From Draconibacterium aestuarii (lineage in GTDB: Bacteria; Bacteroidota; Bacteroidia; Bacteroidales; Prolixibacteraceae), in contig JAPOHD010000030.1 in the NCBI GenBank assembly GCA_026671195.1, positions 119,719 to 183,718 on the forward strand: 64,000 nucleotides of DNA, in the 5' to 3' direction. Positions 40,825-49,658 of this stretch are shown one piece after another. A program made the translations under genes and the position numbers. The stretch's first letter is position 1. Every line of letters starts with the position of its first letter. A model generated the notes under the pieces. The model was not told where the DNA came from and searched no databases. It saw only the letters and a list, made by a program, of their open reading frames with translations.

Positions 40825-40898
40825 GTAGAGTTATTAATTTAGCTATGTGCTCTGCAATTTTTACAGGAAGGTGGTACCAACACTTTCCTGTTTTTTTT
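40825..40898 (+). ncRNA. Predicted cis-antisense RNA over the PUL 2 susC leader (DonS-like)
   Basis: Seen: a plus-strand TAAATTTA box at 40811-40818 (one mismatch to TAnnTTTG) overlaps the susC start codon. A hairpin at 40863-40891 is followed by eight T. The implied RNA is about 74 nt and lies fully between the susC start and the fecR stop. Position, box and terminator match those in PUL 1, which makes chance less likely. Known DonS-type RNAs of Bacteroides occupy this place. Promoter call is weak; TACTTTTTG at 40818-40826 is an alternative. Confidence 0.5.
40863..40898 (+). terminator. Intrinsic terminator pointing antisense to PUL 2
   Basis: Stem ACAGGAAGGTG / CACTTTCCTGT (one mismatch), 7-base loop, then TTTTTTTT on the plus strand. 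There is no plus-strand gene upstream that would need it. Confidence 0.7.
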
Positions 40899-41943
40899 AC
40901 TGCTTAAGTTTTAGTATTATTTTCTTTTTCAGGAATACTCCATTTTCATCTGTTTTTCGTGGTAAAATTTCATATTCGATAGGTGTACTTAATGCCAGCA
41001 AACGAATCACTTCTTCCAGCGACTCATCCTTAAATGTTGCTTTAAACCTCGAATCTCTCAATTCATCATCAACAATTTCAATATCAACATTGTACCATCT
41101 CTCCAGGCGTTTTGCTCCCTGTTCGAGTGCCTCATCGTTAAGCATTAAAAATCCATCTTTCCAGGCTGTGTACGACTCGGTATCCACATGGTCGATTTTT
41201 ATCGTTTTGTTGTTGCGCTGCAATTCGAGTTTATCTCCCGGTAATAACATTCTAGCATCTGATGTTGAGGCAATTGTAGCTTCAATCTTTCCTTCTTCAA
41301 GAATAACTTCAGAAAATTCCTCTCCGGGATAGTTTGCCACATTAAACCTTGTTCCCAATACTTTAATATCCAAATCAGAAGTATGTACGACAAAGGAAGT
41401 GCCGTTTCGTTTTGTAATGTCAAAATATGCTTCGCCGCTCAGTTCAACTTTTCGCAAACTTAAAAAATTGGGATCGTACTTAATTTTCGAACCTCCGTTT
41501 AACCAGCCGCTCGATCCATCCGGCAAGTGAAATTCGGTTCGGGCTCCTTCCGGAGAATTTATTTCCACCCAACTTTGGCCACCATGCCGGTTGTGCATAT
41601 TATAAAAAATCGACACAATAATTATTGGCACAATTAATATAGCTGCGACTTTTTGGAAAACCTGTAGCCATTTATTTGCATTCAGTATTCGTGTATTATC
41701 TGCTTTTCCTGAATCAAGTTTGAAAAGTATTTTTTTATGAATGTAATTTATTCTTTCATCGCTAACACCAGCGGTCTCATTATTGAGCTTATACCAGTGA
41801 TTTTTCATTAAATCATCCAGTTGCGGATGTTTGTACCCATTCTCAATCAACTTTTGCAATTCACTGAATTCCAACTCAGTCAGAGAGTTATTTTTTAACT
41901 TCTGAGCCAGTTCTGCAATTCTTATTTCATTCAATAATTCCAT
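40897..41943 (-). CDS. FecR-type anti-sigma factor (PUL 2)
   Basis: 348 residues from the ATG at 41943 (MELLNEIRIAELAQKLKN). A longer frame to 42030 would overlap the sigma gene and lacks a plausible start context. One membrane segment near residues 88-106 (VAAILIVPIIIVSIFYNMH), a FecR domain (FHLPDGSSGWLNGGSKI, GEAYFDI) and a C-terminal DUF4974-like domain (LERWYNVDIEIV). It sequesters the sigma factor encoded 67 bp upstream and receives the signal from the STN domain of the SusC encoded next. Confidence 0.93.
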   Translation of the reverse strand: MELLNEIRIAELAQKLKNNSLTELEFSELQKLIENGYKHPQLDDLMKNHWYKLNNETAGVSDERINYIHKKILFKLDSGKADNTRILNANKWLQVFQKVAAILIVPIIIVSIFYNMHNRHGGQSWVEINSPEGARTEFHLPDGSSGWLNGGSKIKYDPNFLSLRKVELSGEAYFDITKRNGTSFVVHTSDLDIKVLGTRFNVANYPGEEFSEVILEEGKIEATIASTSDARMLLPGDKLELQRNNKTIKIDHVDTESYTAWKDGFLMLNDEALEQGAKRLERWYNVDIEIVDDELRDSRFKATFKDESLEEVIRLLALSTPIEYEILPRKTDENGVFLKKKIILKLKQ

Positions 41944-42010
41944 ATATCTTTTTGAGATGTAAAAAGGTATACACACAAGCTGCATGTTTCCCCTATGTGA
42001 AGAATAAAAA

Positions 42011-42583
42011 TTATATAAAAAGAGTAACAAATAACAATCCGGAGAAGCCCAACGAACTGATTTTCTTACGAATATCGGATAAAGCAGAGGTCATGTGATT
42101 ATCGACAGTCTTTACCGAAATACCAAGTTCTTCTGCTATTTCGTTGTAGGAAAGTAATTTTTCGCGACTTAATAGATAGACTTCTTTTTTTCGGGGCGGC
42201 AAAGAATCAACAACAAACAAATACGATTTTTCCAACTCCCTAAAATTTAGTTCGTCGTCGAGTAATACATTTTTCGAAGGGAACAAAGACTGATGTTGCA
42301 GATAGATGTCTTTGTACTTTTTACTTCTGAGTGTATTCAACACCGCATTTTTTGTAACAGTAAACAAATACGAATCAAACGAAAGATCCTCTTTCAGTTC
42401 AGCACGATTCTTCCAAAGTTTAAGAAAAACTTCCTGTACAATTTCTTCCACATCGGAATCGTTTCGAATGTATGATTTTGCAAAGGCATAAAGGCGCTTG
42501 CTGTATTCAAAATAGATCGAATTAAAAGCCTCATAACTTCCAGACTTCAAATCTTTAATCCAATCTATATTTTTTTCGCCCAT
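42011..42583 (-). CDS. ECF RNA polymerase sigma factor (PUL 2)
   Basis: 190 residues with sigma region 2 (FNSIYFEYSKRLYAFAKSYI, VEEIVQEVFLKLWKNR) and region 4 (LPPRKKEVYLLSREKLLSYN, then the helix-turn-helix EELGISVKTVDNHMTSAL). The hydrophobic tail GFSGLLFVTLFI resembles that of the PUL 1 factor. It heads PUL 2 and, by analogy with studied systems, drives the susCD promoter when SusC and FecR sense the glycan. Confidence 0.93.
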   Translation of the reverse strand: MGEKNIDWIKDLKSGSYEAFNSIYFEYSKRLYAFAKSYIRNDSDVEEIVQEVFLKLWKNRAELKEDLSFDSYLFTVTKNAVLNTLRSKKYKDIYLQHQSLFPSKNVLLDDELNFRELEKSYLFVVDSLPPRKKEVYLLSREKLLSYNEIAEELGISVKTVDNHMTSALSDIRKKISSLGFSGLLFVTLFI

Positions 42584-42896
42584 ACAAATCTATTATGTAT
42601 AATTTTGCCATATGAATAAAAAGTCTGAAGCCGACTTCTGTTTTTCGAAATTTTAAATAGGGTCAGATTCCATACAATAATTACTATAAATCGTATGCAT
42701 TTAAATATTATACAATGCCAAACTGGAACATACCATTTACGATAATTGTTCCTTTTTTTACGGAAGATACGAATATCGAAACAGCCTCAACACTAGGTGT
42801 AATAAACGAAAAAACGGAAAGTTTTTTGAGCTTTTAATACCATTCATAATTGTTTAAGTTTTATAGAATAAGGCACAAATATATAAATTTAATGAG

Positions 42897-42906
42897 AACG
42901 TTTACA
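42897..42906 (+). promoter_or_regulatory. Putative operator AACGTTTACA, site 4
   Basis: Exact copy of sites 1 and 2. Site 5 starts 62 bp away in inverted orientation, the same geometry as sites 2 and 3. Confidence 0.5.
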
Positions 42907-42958
42907 TTCTTTATAATCTTTATTAACTGATGTTTTAGAGATATAAAATAGTACTAAT

Positions 42959-42968
42959 TGCAAACGTT
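42959..42968 (-). promoter_or_regulatory. Putative operator AACGTTTGCA, site 5
   Basis: Minus-strand AAAACGTTTGCA, identical over 12 bp to site 3. Confidence 0.45.
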
Positions 42969-43133
42969 TTTAAAATGAGTTCTAAAACTCAATGTTTGGT
43001 TTACAACATCTTAATGAATAGTAATTTTTAAAAAACATTTTACAATCTGTTTTTAAAAAGACTCAAATAATGGCCTAATTTTTACTTTCCAGTTGTTTTC
43101 ACATACTGCATATCGAAAGTTTACGAAAACAAA

Positions 43134-43145
43134 CGTAAATTTACG
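43134..43145. promoter_or_regulatory. Perfect palindrome CGTAAATTTACG upstream of NCS1 promoter
   Basis: A 12-bp perfect palindrome ending 11 bp before the -33 element; another TTTACG half-site precedes it at about 43120. The location suits an activator. Confidence 0.4.
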
Positions 43146-43156
43146 CAAGTTTTATA

Positions 43157-43187
43157 TTGGAAATCACAATAATACCCATTAGATTTG
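43157..43187 (+). promoter_or_regulatory. Promoter of the NCS1-GH78-GH127 operon
   Basis: TTG (43157-43159), 20-bp spacer, TAGATTTG (43180-43187), the Bacteroidota -33/-7 pattern. The expected leader is about 78 nt. Confidence 0.65.
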
Positions 43188-43271
43188 CAGCTATCTCATA
43201 AAATAATCAAAATACATCACAGCTTTTTTTTTGAGATAGTATTATATCGAAACCTATTAAAAGGACAATAA

Positions 43272-44771
43272 ATGAATCAACCTGTAACGAGCAAAGAATC
43301 TGTCATAGACAGGTTGGATGCGCTTTATGAATACGACCGGGAGCCGGTAGATAAGAAAAAACTCCACGGCTGGAAAACCTTTATAGCCATGTTTGCCGGA
43401 GAACATGTTGCCGGAACCGAGTTTGTTCTCGGTCCATTAATGGTAATGCATGGAGTTTCTGCAAAAGATTTTTTATGGGGATTATTGGTAGGTAATATTC
43501 TTGCTGTTTTAAGCTGGGCACTATTAACATCTCCGGTAGCTGTAAAAACCCGCCTTACTATATATTGGCAATTAAAAAAAGTGATAGGCCCCTATTTAAC
43601 CATTGCCTATAGTGTATTTTATGCACTTATTCTGTGCCTTTTGGCCGGATCAATGGTAAATGTAGCTGTTACCTCTATTTCAATGCCATTCGGAATTCCA
43701 AATCCTGACTACATTGCCGGCGATATCTTTCCTTCTTTTCAATGGATGTTAATAGCGCTAATAGTAGGAATTGTAATTTCCGCACTGGCCGTTCTTGGAT
43801 TTGAAAAAATTGCTCATTTCTCAAAAATCTGTGCGCCTTGGATGGTGCTTGTGTTTTTTGCATCGGGAATTGCAATTCTTGCCAAACTTAAAGCCGCTAC
43901 TCCAAACGAGGGCTTTTGGGAAATTTTGAGCACCCAAATTTTTACCGGTGTTCCCATTGGAGCCAATACAAAATACACGTTCTGGCACGTTGCCGGATTT
44001 GCCTGGTTGTGTAATGCCCACCAACACCTGGGAATGTCGGATGTTACTATTTTTCGCTATGCAAAAAAATGGACACAGGGATTTGCATCGGCATTTGGTA
44101 TGTTTATCGGCCATTTTGGAGCATGGATTGCCTCAGGAATACTGTGTGCAGCCTATTTATCTGAAGGATTTACAAATCCACAACCCGGAACAATTGCATT
44201 ATACGGTGCCGGATTTGCGGGTGCCATCGCCGTAGTAATTGCAGGATGGACGACTGCCAACCCAACCTTATATCGTGCAGGATTGGCCATTCAGGTAGTT
44301 ACTCCCAACTGGAAACGATGGAAAGTTACTTTTGCCGCCGGTATCTTTATGATTATTACCGCATGTATTCCTGCCGTAAATGCTAATCTTGACCGTGTTG
44401 TTGCTTATAATGGTTTGTTCTTTAGCCCGCTCGGAGCATTTATTATTCTCGATGTGTGGCTGTTTCCAAAGATTGGTTTAATCAGTTATTTCACCGAAAA
44501 ATCGAGAAAGACATTTAGCTGGCCTTCGGCACTAGCCTGGTTTGGACCATTTTTATTATCGATGTTTATTTACGGAAAAGACAATTTTGCATTTCTTCAG
44601 AAAATGACAGAAGGTAAACTGCCGGGCTGGATTGCAGGTATAAAAATGGACATCACCTTTTTGGTAGGTCCCGAGTGGCTTATTGCTGCCTTATTGTATG
44701 TGCTTTTTAGCTATATTCAACAAAAAACAAAAACAAATTCGCAACTTATAGCAGAAGGAGGTTTGTCATGA
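43272..44771 (+). CDS. NCS1-type permease (cytosine/purine-permease fold)
   Basis: 499 residues, about 12 hydrophobic helices, inner membrane. The fold is recognisable from the N-terminal WKTFIAMFAGEHVAGTEFVLGP and the central WLCNAHQHLGMSDVTIFRYAK. NCS1 carriers usually move nucleobases, allantoin or hydantoins with Na+ or H+, but this one is cotranscribed with GH78 and GH127 enzymes and no nucleobase gene, so a sugar or glycoside cargo is inferred. Its stop overlaps the next start (ATGA). A purine-rich AAAGGAC precedes the start codon. Confidence 0.8.
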   Translation: MNQPVTSKESVIDRLDALYEYDREPVDKKKLHGWKTFIAMFAGEHVAGTEFVLGPLMVMHGVSAKDFLWGLLVGNILAVLSWALLTSPVAVKTRLTIYWQLKKVIGPYLTIAYSVFYALILCLLAGSMVNVAVTSISMPFGIPNPDYIAGDIFPSFQWMLIALIVGIVISALAVLGFEKIAHFSKICAPWMVLVFFASGIAILAKLKAATPNEGFWEILSTQIFTGVPIGANTKYTFWHVAGFAWLCNAHQHLGMSDVTIFRYAKKWTQGFASAFGMFIGHFGAWIASGILCAAYLSEGFTNPQPGTIALYGAGFAGAIAVVIAGWTTANPTLYRAGLAIQVVTPNWKRWKVTFAAGIFMIITACIPAVNANLDRVVAYNGLFFSPLGAFIILDVWLFPKIGLISYFTEKSRKTFSWPSALAWFGPFLLSMFIYGKDNFAFLQKMTEGKLPGWIAGIKMDITFLVGPEWLIAALLYVLFSYIQQKTKTNSQLIAEGGLS

Positions 44772-44956
44772 AAAAAATATTAATGGTTATCTCGTATCTG
44801 GGTTTGGCGTGTACACTATTGCCTTCTATTCTTGTTTTAATAGGTGTATTTACACTCCAAAACCATTTTTGGTTAATGAGTATCGGAATGGTTTTATGGT
44901 TTTCAACGTCTCCTTTCTGGATGAAAAGTAAATCGCTTGACGAAGTAGAAGAATAA
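44768..44956 (+). CDS. Small two-helix membrane protein coupled to the NCS1 permease
   Basis: 62 residues. Two hydrophobic stretches (about 5-27 and 32-49) are separated by a short turn, with an acidic tail (SKSLDEVEE). The start codon overlaps the permease stop in an ATGA tetranucleotide, the usual sign of translational coupling and subunit stoichiometry. Small partners are known for some SSS carriers; one for an NCS1 permease would be unusual. No family recognised. Confidence 0.75.
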   Translation: MKKILMVISYLGLACTLLPSILVLIGVFTLQNHFWLMSIGMVLWFSTSPFWMKSKSLDEVEE

Positions 44957-44983
44957 AAGAAATTAACAGAAGTAAAAAACATC

Positions 44984-47629
44984 GTGCTAGAAGTAACAGA
45001 TTTACGTATCGAACATCAGACCAATCCCATTGGATCGGAAACTCATGCTCCACGACTAAGCTGGAAGATTAAAACAGATGAAAAGAACGTTTTACAAAGC
45101 AGCTATCGTATTATTTGTGCGGCATCTAAAAATGATTTGCTAAATGAATCTTCGTTAGTTTGGGATTCGGGTCTTGTAAATTCAGACCAATCTGTACATG
45201 TTGAATACAATGGTATAGAACTAAAAAGTGGACAACGAATTTGGTGGCAGGTTAAAATTACAACCAATACCGGTCAAGAATCAGAATGGAGTGCTCCTGC
45301 TTTTTGGGAAATGGGATTGTTGAAAAAATCGGATTGGAAAGCCAAATGGATTGAACCAAATCTGACTGAAAATCCTGAGACTTCAAATCCCAGTCCGTTA
45401 TTACGTAAAGAATTTGAGGTTTCGAAAGAAGTTACAAAAGCTACAGTTTATGTTACCTGCCATGGCTTATACCAACTTCAGCTAAACGGTAAAAAAGTGG
45501 GCGATCAGGAGTTTACTCCCGGCTGGACAAGCTACCACAAACGCCTTCAATACCAAACTTTTGATATTACAAATCAAATTCACTCCGGTAAAAATGCAAT
45601 AGGAGTAATTTTGGGCGACGGTTGGTACCGGGGGTTTATGGGCTGGCAAGGCAAAAAGAATCTTTACGGTAAAAAATCAACCTTACTTTGCCAAATTCAA
45701 CTTACATTTTCTGATGGTTCGGAACAATTAATCATTTCCGACAAAAGCTGGAAAGCATCAACCGGAGCAATTCAAGCTTCAGAGATTTATCACGGCGAAA
45801 TATACGATGCCGGACTGGAAAAAACAGGCTGGGACAAACCGAATTATAATTCTTCGGAATGGGCCGATGTAACTGAAAAAGAACACGGCGTTCAAAATTT
45901 AGTAGCTTCTGCAGGGTCTCCGGTAAAAGTTATAAAGGAGTTAAAACCAATTGAAAAAATAATTACTCCAGAAGGAGAAACGGTTTTGGATTTTGGACAA
46001 AACATGGTTGGAAGAATCCGGTTTAATTTAAAAGGTAAAACGGGTGAAAAAGTTACAATCTACCATGCCGAAGTGTTGGATAAAGAAGGCAACTTTTATA
46101 TTGCCAACCTCCGTCCTGCCCGACAAAAATTGGAATATACCTTTAAAAGTGATGAGCCTGAATCTTACGCTCCACATTTCACTTTTATGGGATTTCGTTA
46201 TATAAAAATTGAAGGCTATTCCGGAGAATTCAAGCTTGAATATTTTACAGGTGAAGTAATCCATTCGGATATGGAATTTACCGGAGATTTTGAATGTTCC
46301 GATCCGCTTGTGAACCGCCTTCAGCAAAACATTCAGTGGGGATTACGCGGTAACTTTTTAGACGTCCCAACCGACTGCCCGCAACGCGACGAGCGACTGG
46401 GCTGGACCGGCGATGCACAGGTTTTTGCTCCAACGGCGTGTTTTAATGTAAATGCAGCTCCTTTTTTCTCGAAATGGATGAAAGACCTGGAAGCCGATCA
46501 ACGCGAAGACGGCAGTGTTCCGTGGGTGGTACCAAACATAATTGAAGATGGCGGAGGAACAGGTTGGTCAGACGGTTTCGGAGCTACCGGCTGGGCCGAT
46601 GCAGCAATTATAATTCCGTGGACCGTTTACCAGAGTTTTGGCGACAAACGAATTCTTGAAAACCAGTACCAGTCGATGAAAGCCTGGGAAGAATACATGA
46701 TTAAAGAAGCTGGGGAAACGTATCTTTTTAACACCGGATTCCATTTTGGAGACTGGCTTTCGTTTGCTGAGTATTCGAGCTACATATACAATGCTCCCGA
46801 TTATGGTTTTGCCGGAGCACACACCGAAAAAGATCTTTTAGCCACTGCCTATTTTTATTATTCAACAAAACTTATGCATCAAATTGCACTGGTTTTGGGG
46901 CGAACGGAAGATGCTGAAAAATACAAAACATTGCTACCGCAAATTAAGGAAGCCTTTAAAAACGAATTTATAACGCCAAACGGCAGATTGTTGTCAAACA
47001 CTCAGGCAGCATTTGCAGTTTCGCTGGCATTCGGCGTTCTTCCGGAAGAATATGTTGCAACAGCAGCAAAACAGCTGGCAAAAAATGTGGAATACTTTCA
47101 ACACCTTACCACAGGCTTTTTAGGAACGCCGGTTCTTTGCCACGCCTTGTCGGAATCGGGACGAAGCGATTTGGCTTACAAACTGTTATTTAATAAAAAA
47201 TACCCGTCGTGGCTTTATGCAGTTACAATGGGGGCAACTACCATTTGGGAACGCTGGGATGGCATTAAACCCGATGGAACATTTCAGGATGTTGGAATGA
47301 ATTCATTTAACCATTATGCCTACGGAGCGATTGGAAACTGGCTGTATCAAAAGGTTGCAGGAATTCAATCCAGTGCCGCCAATCCGGGATACAAAGAAAT
47401 TATTATAAAACCGGAAATAAGCGACAGGCTTACTTTTGCAAAAGCTACACTTAATTCGTTGTATGGAACAATAGAATCGGGCTGGAAAATTGAAAATAAT
47501 ACACTCAAACTTAAAGTGACTGTCCCTCCTAATACGACAGCAAAAATATACATTCCTCAAAAAAATAATTCGTACCAGGTTGAGGAAGTGGGATCAGGTA
47601 CTTATGAATTTGAATCTAAAATCAAATAA
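44984..47629 (+). CDS. GH78 alpha-L-rhamnosidase (cytoplasmic)
   Basis: Releases L-rhamnose from oligosaccharides or glycosides. 881 residues beginning at a GTG codon; the protein opens directly with the family N-terminal block (LRIEHQTNPIGSE, APRLSWKI), so no residues are missing, and there is no signal peptide. The order is beta-sandwich domains, then an (alpha/alpha)6 barrel. The signature DCPQRDERLGWTGDA holds the proposed acid E470, and E756 in TIWERWDG is the proposed base. It follows the small membrane protein by 27 bp and precedes GH127 by one base. Being cytoplasmic, it presumably acts on imported rhamnosides. Confidence 0.93.
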   Translation: MLEVTDLRIEHQTNPIGSETHAPRLSWKIKTDEKNVLQSSYRIICAASKNDLLNESSLVWDSGLVNSDQSVHVEYNGIELKSGQRIWWQVKITTNTGQESEWSAPAFWEMGLLKKSDWKAKWIEPNLTENPETSNPSPLLRKEFEVSKEVTKATVYVTCHGLYQLQLNGKKVGDQEFTPGWTSYHKRLQYQTFDITNQIHSGKNAIGVILGDGWYRGFMGWQGKKNLYGKKSTLLCQIQLTFSDGSEQLIISDKSWKASTGAIQASEIYHGEIYDAGLEKTGWDKPNYNSSEWADVTEKEHGVQNLVASAGSPVKVIKELKPIEKIITPEGETVLDFGQNMVGRIRFNLKGKTGEKVTIYHAEVLDKEGNFYIANLRPARQKLEYTFKSDEPESYAPHFTFMGFRYIKIEGYSGEFKLEYFTGEVIHSDMEFTGDFECSDPLVNRLQQNIQWGLRGNFLDVPTDCPQRDERLGWTGDAQVFAPTACFNVNAAPFFSKWMKDLEADQREDGSVPWVVPNIIEDGGGTGWSDGFGATGWADAAIIIPWTVYQSFGDKRILENQYQSMKAWEEYMIKEAGETYLFNTGFHFGDWLSFAEYSSYIYNAPDYGFAGAHTEKDLLATAYFYYSTKLMHQIALVLGRTEDAEKYKTLLPQIKEAFKNEFITPNGRLLSNTQAAFAVSLAFGVLPEEYVATAAKQLAKNVEYFQHLTTGFLGTPVLCHALSESGRSDLAYKLLFNKKYPSWLYAVTMGATTIWERWDGIKPDGTFQDVGMNSFNHYAYGAIGNWLYQKVAGIQSSAANPGYKEIIIKPEISDRLTFAKATLNSLYGTIESGWKIENNTLKLKVTVPPNTTAKIYIPQKNNSYQVEEVGSGTYEFESKIK

Positions 47630-47630
47630 A

Positions 47631-49658
47631 ATGAAAATGCGTTTTTTAACCATAATAATAGGTTTTACTCTCTTTGCCGGTGTGTTATCGGCACAGGAAA
47701 AAGGATTAACCAACAACAGCAAAAGTCCTTTCATTAAATTAAAAAGTGTAAACATTGGCGATGTAAACTGGACATCGGGTTTTTGGGCTGAACGTTTTGA
47801 AGTTTGCAAAACATCGATGGTTCCGCACATGATGGGATGTTATTTGGATGAAGACGTCAGCCATGCATTCAAAAACTTTGAGATTGCTGCCGGATTGGAT
47901 GAAGGAGAACATGTGGGGCCACCTTTCCACGATGGCGATTTTTACAAAATGCTGGAAGCCGAAGTTATGGTTTATGCCCAGTCGAAGGATAAAAAACTGG
48001 AAGAACAAATCGATGACATCATACAGGTAATCGGGAAAGCCCAGCGTGAAGATGGATATATTCACACCCCAACTTCAATTAAAGAAATGCATAATCCGGA
48101 CCAGAAACATGAGTTTAACGAACGTCTTGATTTTGAAACCTACAACATGGGACATTTGATGACAGCTGCCTGTATTTATTATCGTATTTCAGGCAAAACT
48201 GAATTACTCGATATAGCTAAAAAGGCAACTGACTTTTTGTACCTGTTTTTCAAGACTGCCACTGCCGAGTTGGCCAGAAATGCCATTTGTCCGTCGCATT
48301 ACATGGGTGTGACGGAAATGTACCGAACTACAGGCGATCCGAAATACCTTGAGCTGGCGAGAAGTTTAGTGGAAATTAGAAGTATGGTAGAAGATGGCAC
48401 TGACCACAACCAGGATCGTATTCCTTTTAAACAGCAAACCAAAGCAGTGGGTCATGCTGTACGTGCCAATTATTTATATGCCGGTGTTGCCGACGTTTAT
48501 GCCGAAACGGGTGACGATTCGTTACTGATTGCCATGGAAAAAATATGGCAGGATCTGACACAAACCAAAATGTACATTACCGGTGCATGCGGTGCCCTTT
48601 ATGATGGTGTATCTCCAAACGGAACTACTTACGACCAGCCATCCATTCAGCAGGTGCATCAGGCCTACGGTAGTGATTATGAGTTGCCAAATATTACTGC
48701 TCATAACGAATCGTGCGCCAACATTGGAAACCTGCTATGGAACTGGCGAATGCTGCAAATAACGGGTGATGCCGCCTATGCCGATGTAATGGAAACAATA
48801 ATGTACAACAGTTTGCTGGCGGGTGTCAGTCTCGATGGGAAAGGCTATTTTTATGCGAATCCTTTGTGTGTTGCCGACGAAATAAGCCACAACCTGCGTT
48901 GGTCAAAACACCGCGAAGAATATATTTCATATTGTAACTGTTGTCCACCAAATACCATTCGAACTATTGCCGAAGTGCAGGAATATTTTTACTCGAAAGC
49001 CAACGACGGACTGTACATTAACTTTTACGGAAGCAATGAACTAAACACCCAATTAAACGGGAAAAAAGTAAAATTAGAACAGGAAACCAATTACCCGTGG
49101 AATGGAACAATCATGATAACAATTGATGATTTCCCCGCAGAAAAGAATTTATATCTGCGCATTCCGGAGTGGGCTAAAACCTCAGAGATTAAAATAAACG
49201 GAGAGTTATTGAGTAGTAAAATTACCAGAGGAACTTACCTTAAACTTTCACACCACTGGAAAAAAGGCGATAAAGTTGAAATTGATTTCGATATGCCTGC
49301 TTCACTGATTGAAGCCAATCCATTAGTGGAAGAAACACGAAACCAGGTAGCTGTAAAACGTGGACCGGTTGTATATTGTCTTGAGTCGCCTGACGTTCCT
49401 CAAAACAGCAGGATCTTTGAATACAAGATACCTTCATCCGCGTCTCTCACTCCGGTTAAAACAAAATTATCCGATTCGAATATCGTGGCACTTGAAGGTA
49501 CATTTTTAAAAGAAAATGAATCAAGCTGGAAAAATACACTGTATCGTGAAATTCCGGATTCAAAACCAGAAACTGCAACGATCCAACTTATCCCCTACTT
49601 CGCCTGGGATAACCGCGGCAAATCAGAAATGACAGTCTGGATACCACTATGCCGATAA
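47631..49658 (+). CDS. Exported GH127-type beta-L-arabinofuranosidase
   Basis: 675 residues from the ATG at 47631, one base after the GH78 stop; a longer frame from 47580 is rejected because this start gives a signal peptide (FLTIIIGFTLFAGVLSAQ). The DUF1680/GH127 fold is an (alpha/alpha)6 barrel. The zinc-cysteine site of the family is visible: E360 and C362 in HNESCAN, and C437/C438 in YCNCCPPN, where the first Cys of the pair corresponds to the nucleophile. The activity is expected on beta-L-arabinofuranosyl ends, as in plant extensin or pectic chains; GH146-like variants are also possible. Confidence 0.88.
   Translation: MKMRFLTIIIGFTLFAGVLSAQEKGLTNNSKSPFIKLKSVNIGDVNWTSGFWAERFEVCKTSMVPHMMGCYLDEDVSHAFKNFEIAAGLDEGEHVGPPFHDGDFYKMLEAEVMVYAQSKDKKLEEQIDDIIQVIGKAQREDGYIHTPTSIKEMHNPDQKHEFNERLDFETYNMGHLMTAACIYYRISGKTELLDIAKKATDFLYLFFKTATAELARNAICPSHYMGVTEMYRTTGDPKYLELARSLVEIRSMVEDGTDHNQDRIPFKQQTKAVGHAVRANYLYAGVADVYAETGDDSLLIAMEKIWQDLTQTKMYITGACGALYDGVSPNGTTYDQPSIQQVHQAYGSDYELPNITAHNESCANIGNLLWNWRMLQITGDAAYADVMETIMYNSLLAGVSLDGKGYFYANPLCVADEISHNLRWSKHREEYISYCNCCPPNTIRTIAEVQEYFYSKANDGLYINFYGSNELNTQLNGKKVKLEQETNYPWNGTIMITIDDFPAEKNLYLRIPEWAKTSEIKINGELLSSKITRGTYLKLSHHWKKGDKVEIDFDMPASLIEANPLVEETRNQVAVKRGPVVYCLESPDVPQNSRIFEYKIPSSASLTPVKTKLSDSNIVALEGTFLKENESSWKNTLYREIPDSKPETATIQLIPYFAWDNRGKSEMTVWIPLCR

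Larger units (their letters stand above)
42584..43271. promoter_or_regulatory. Divergent regulatory region between PUL 2 and the NCS1-GH78 operon
   Basis: 688 bp, very AT-rich, no convincing ORF. It contains operator sites 4 (42897) and 5 (42959), a 12-bp perfect palindrome (43134-43145) and a clear promoter (43157-43187) for the rightward operon. Its length suggests several regulators act here. Confidence 0.6.

Noticed and set aside
41944-42030. N-terminal extension of the PUL 2 FecR
   Set aside because: It overlaps the sigma gene, and the extension has no FecR-like sequence; the ATG at 41943 is better.
42585-42592. TAGATTTG, an exact -7 box, two bases before the PUL 2 sigma start codon
   Set aside because: Transcription would begin inside the coding sequence and there is no in-frame ATG soon after; probably chance.
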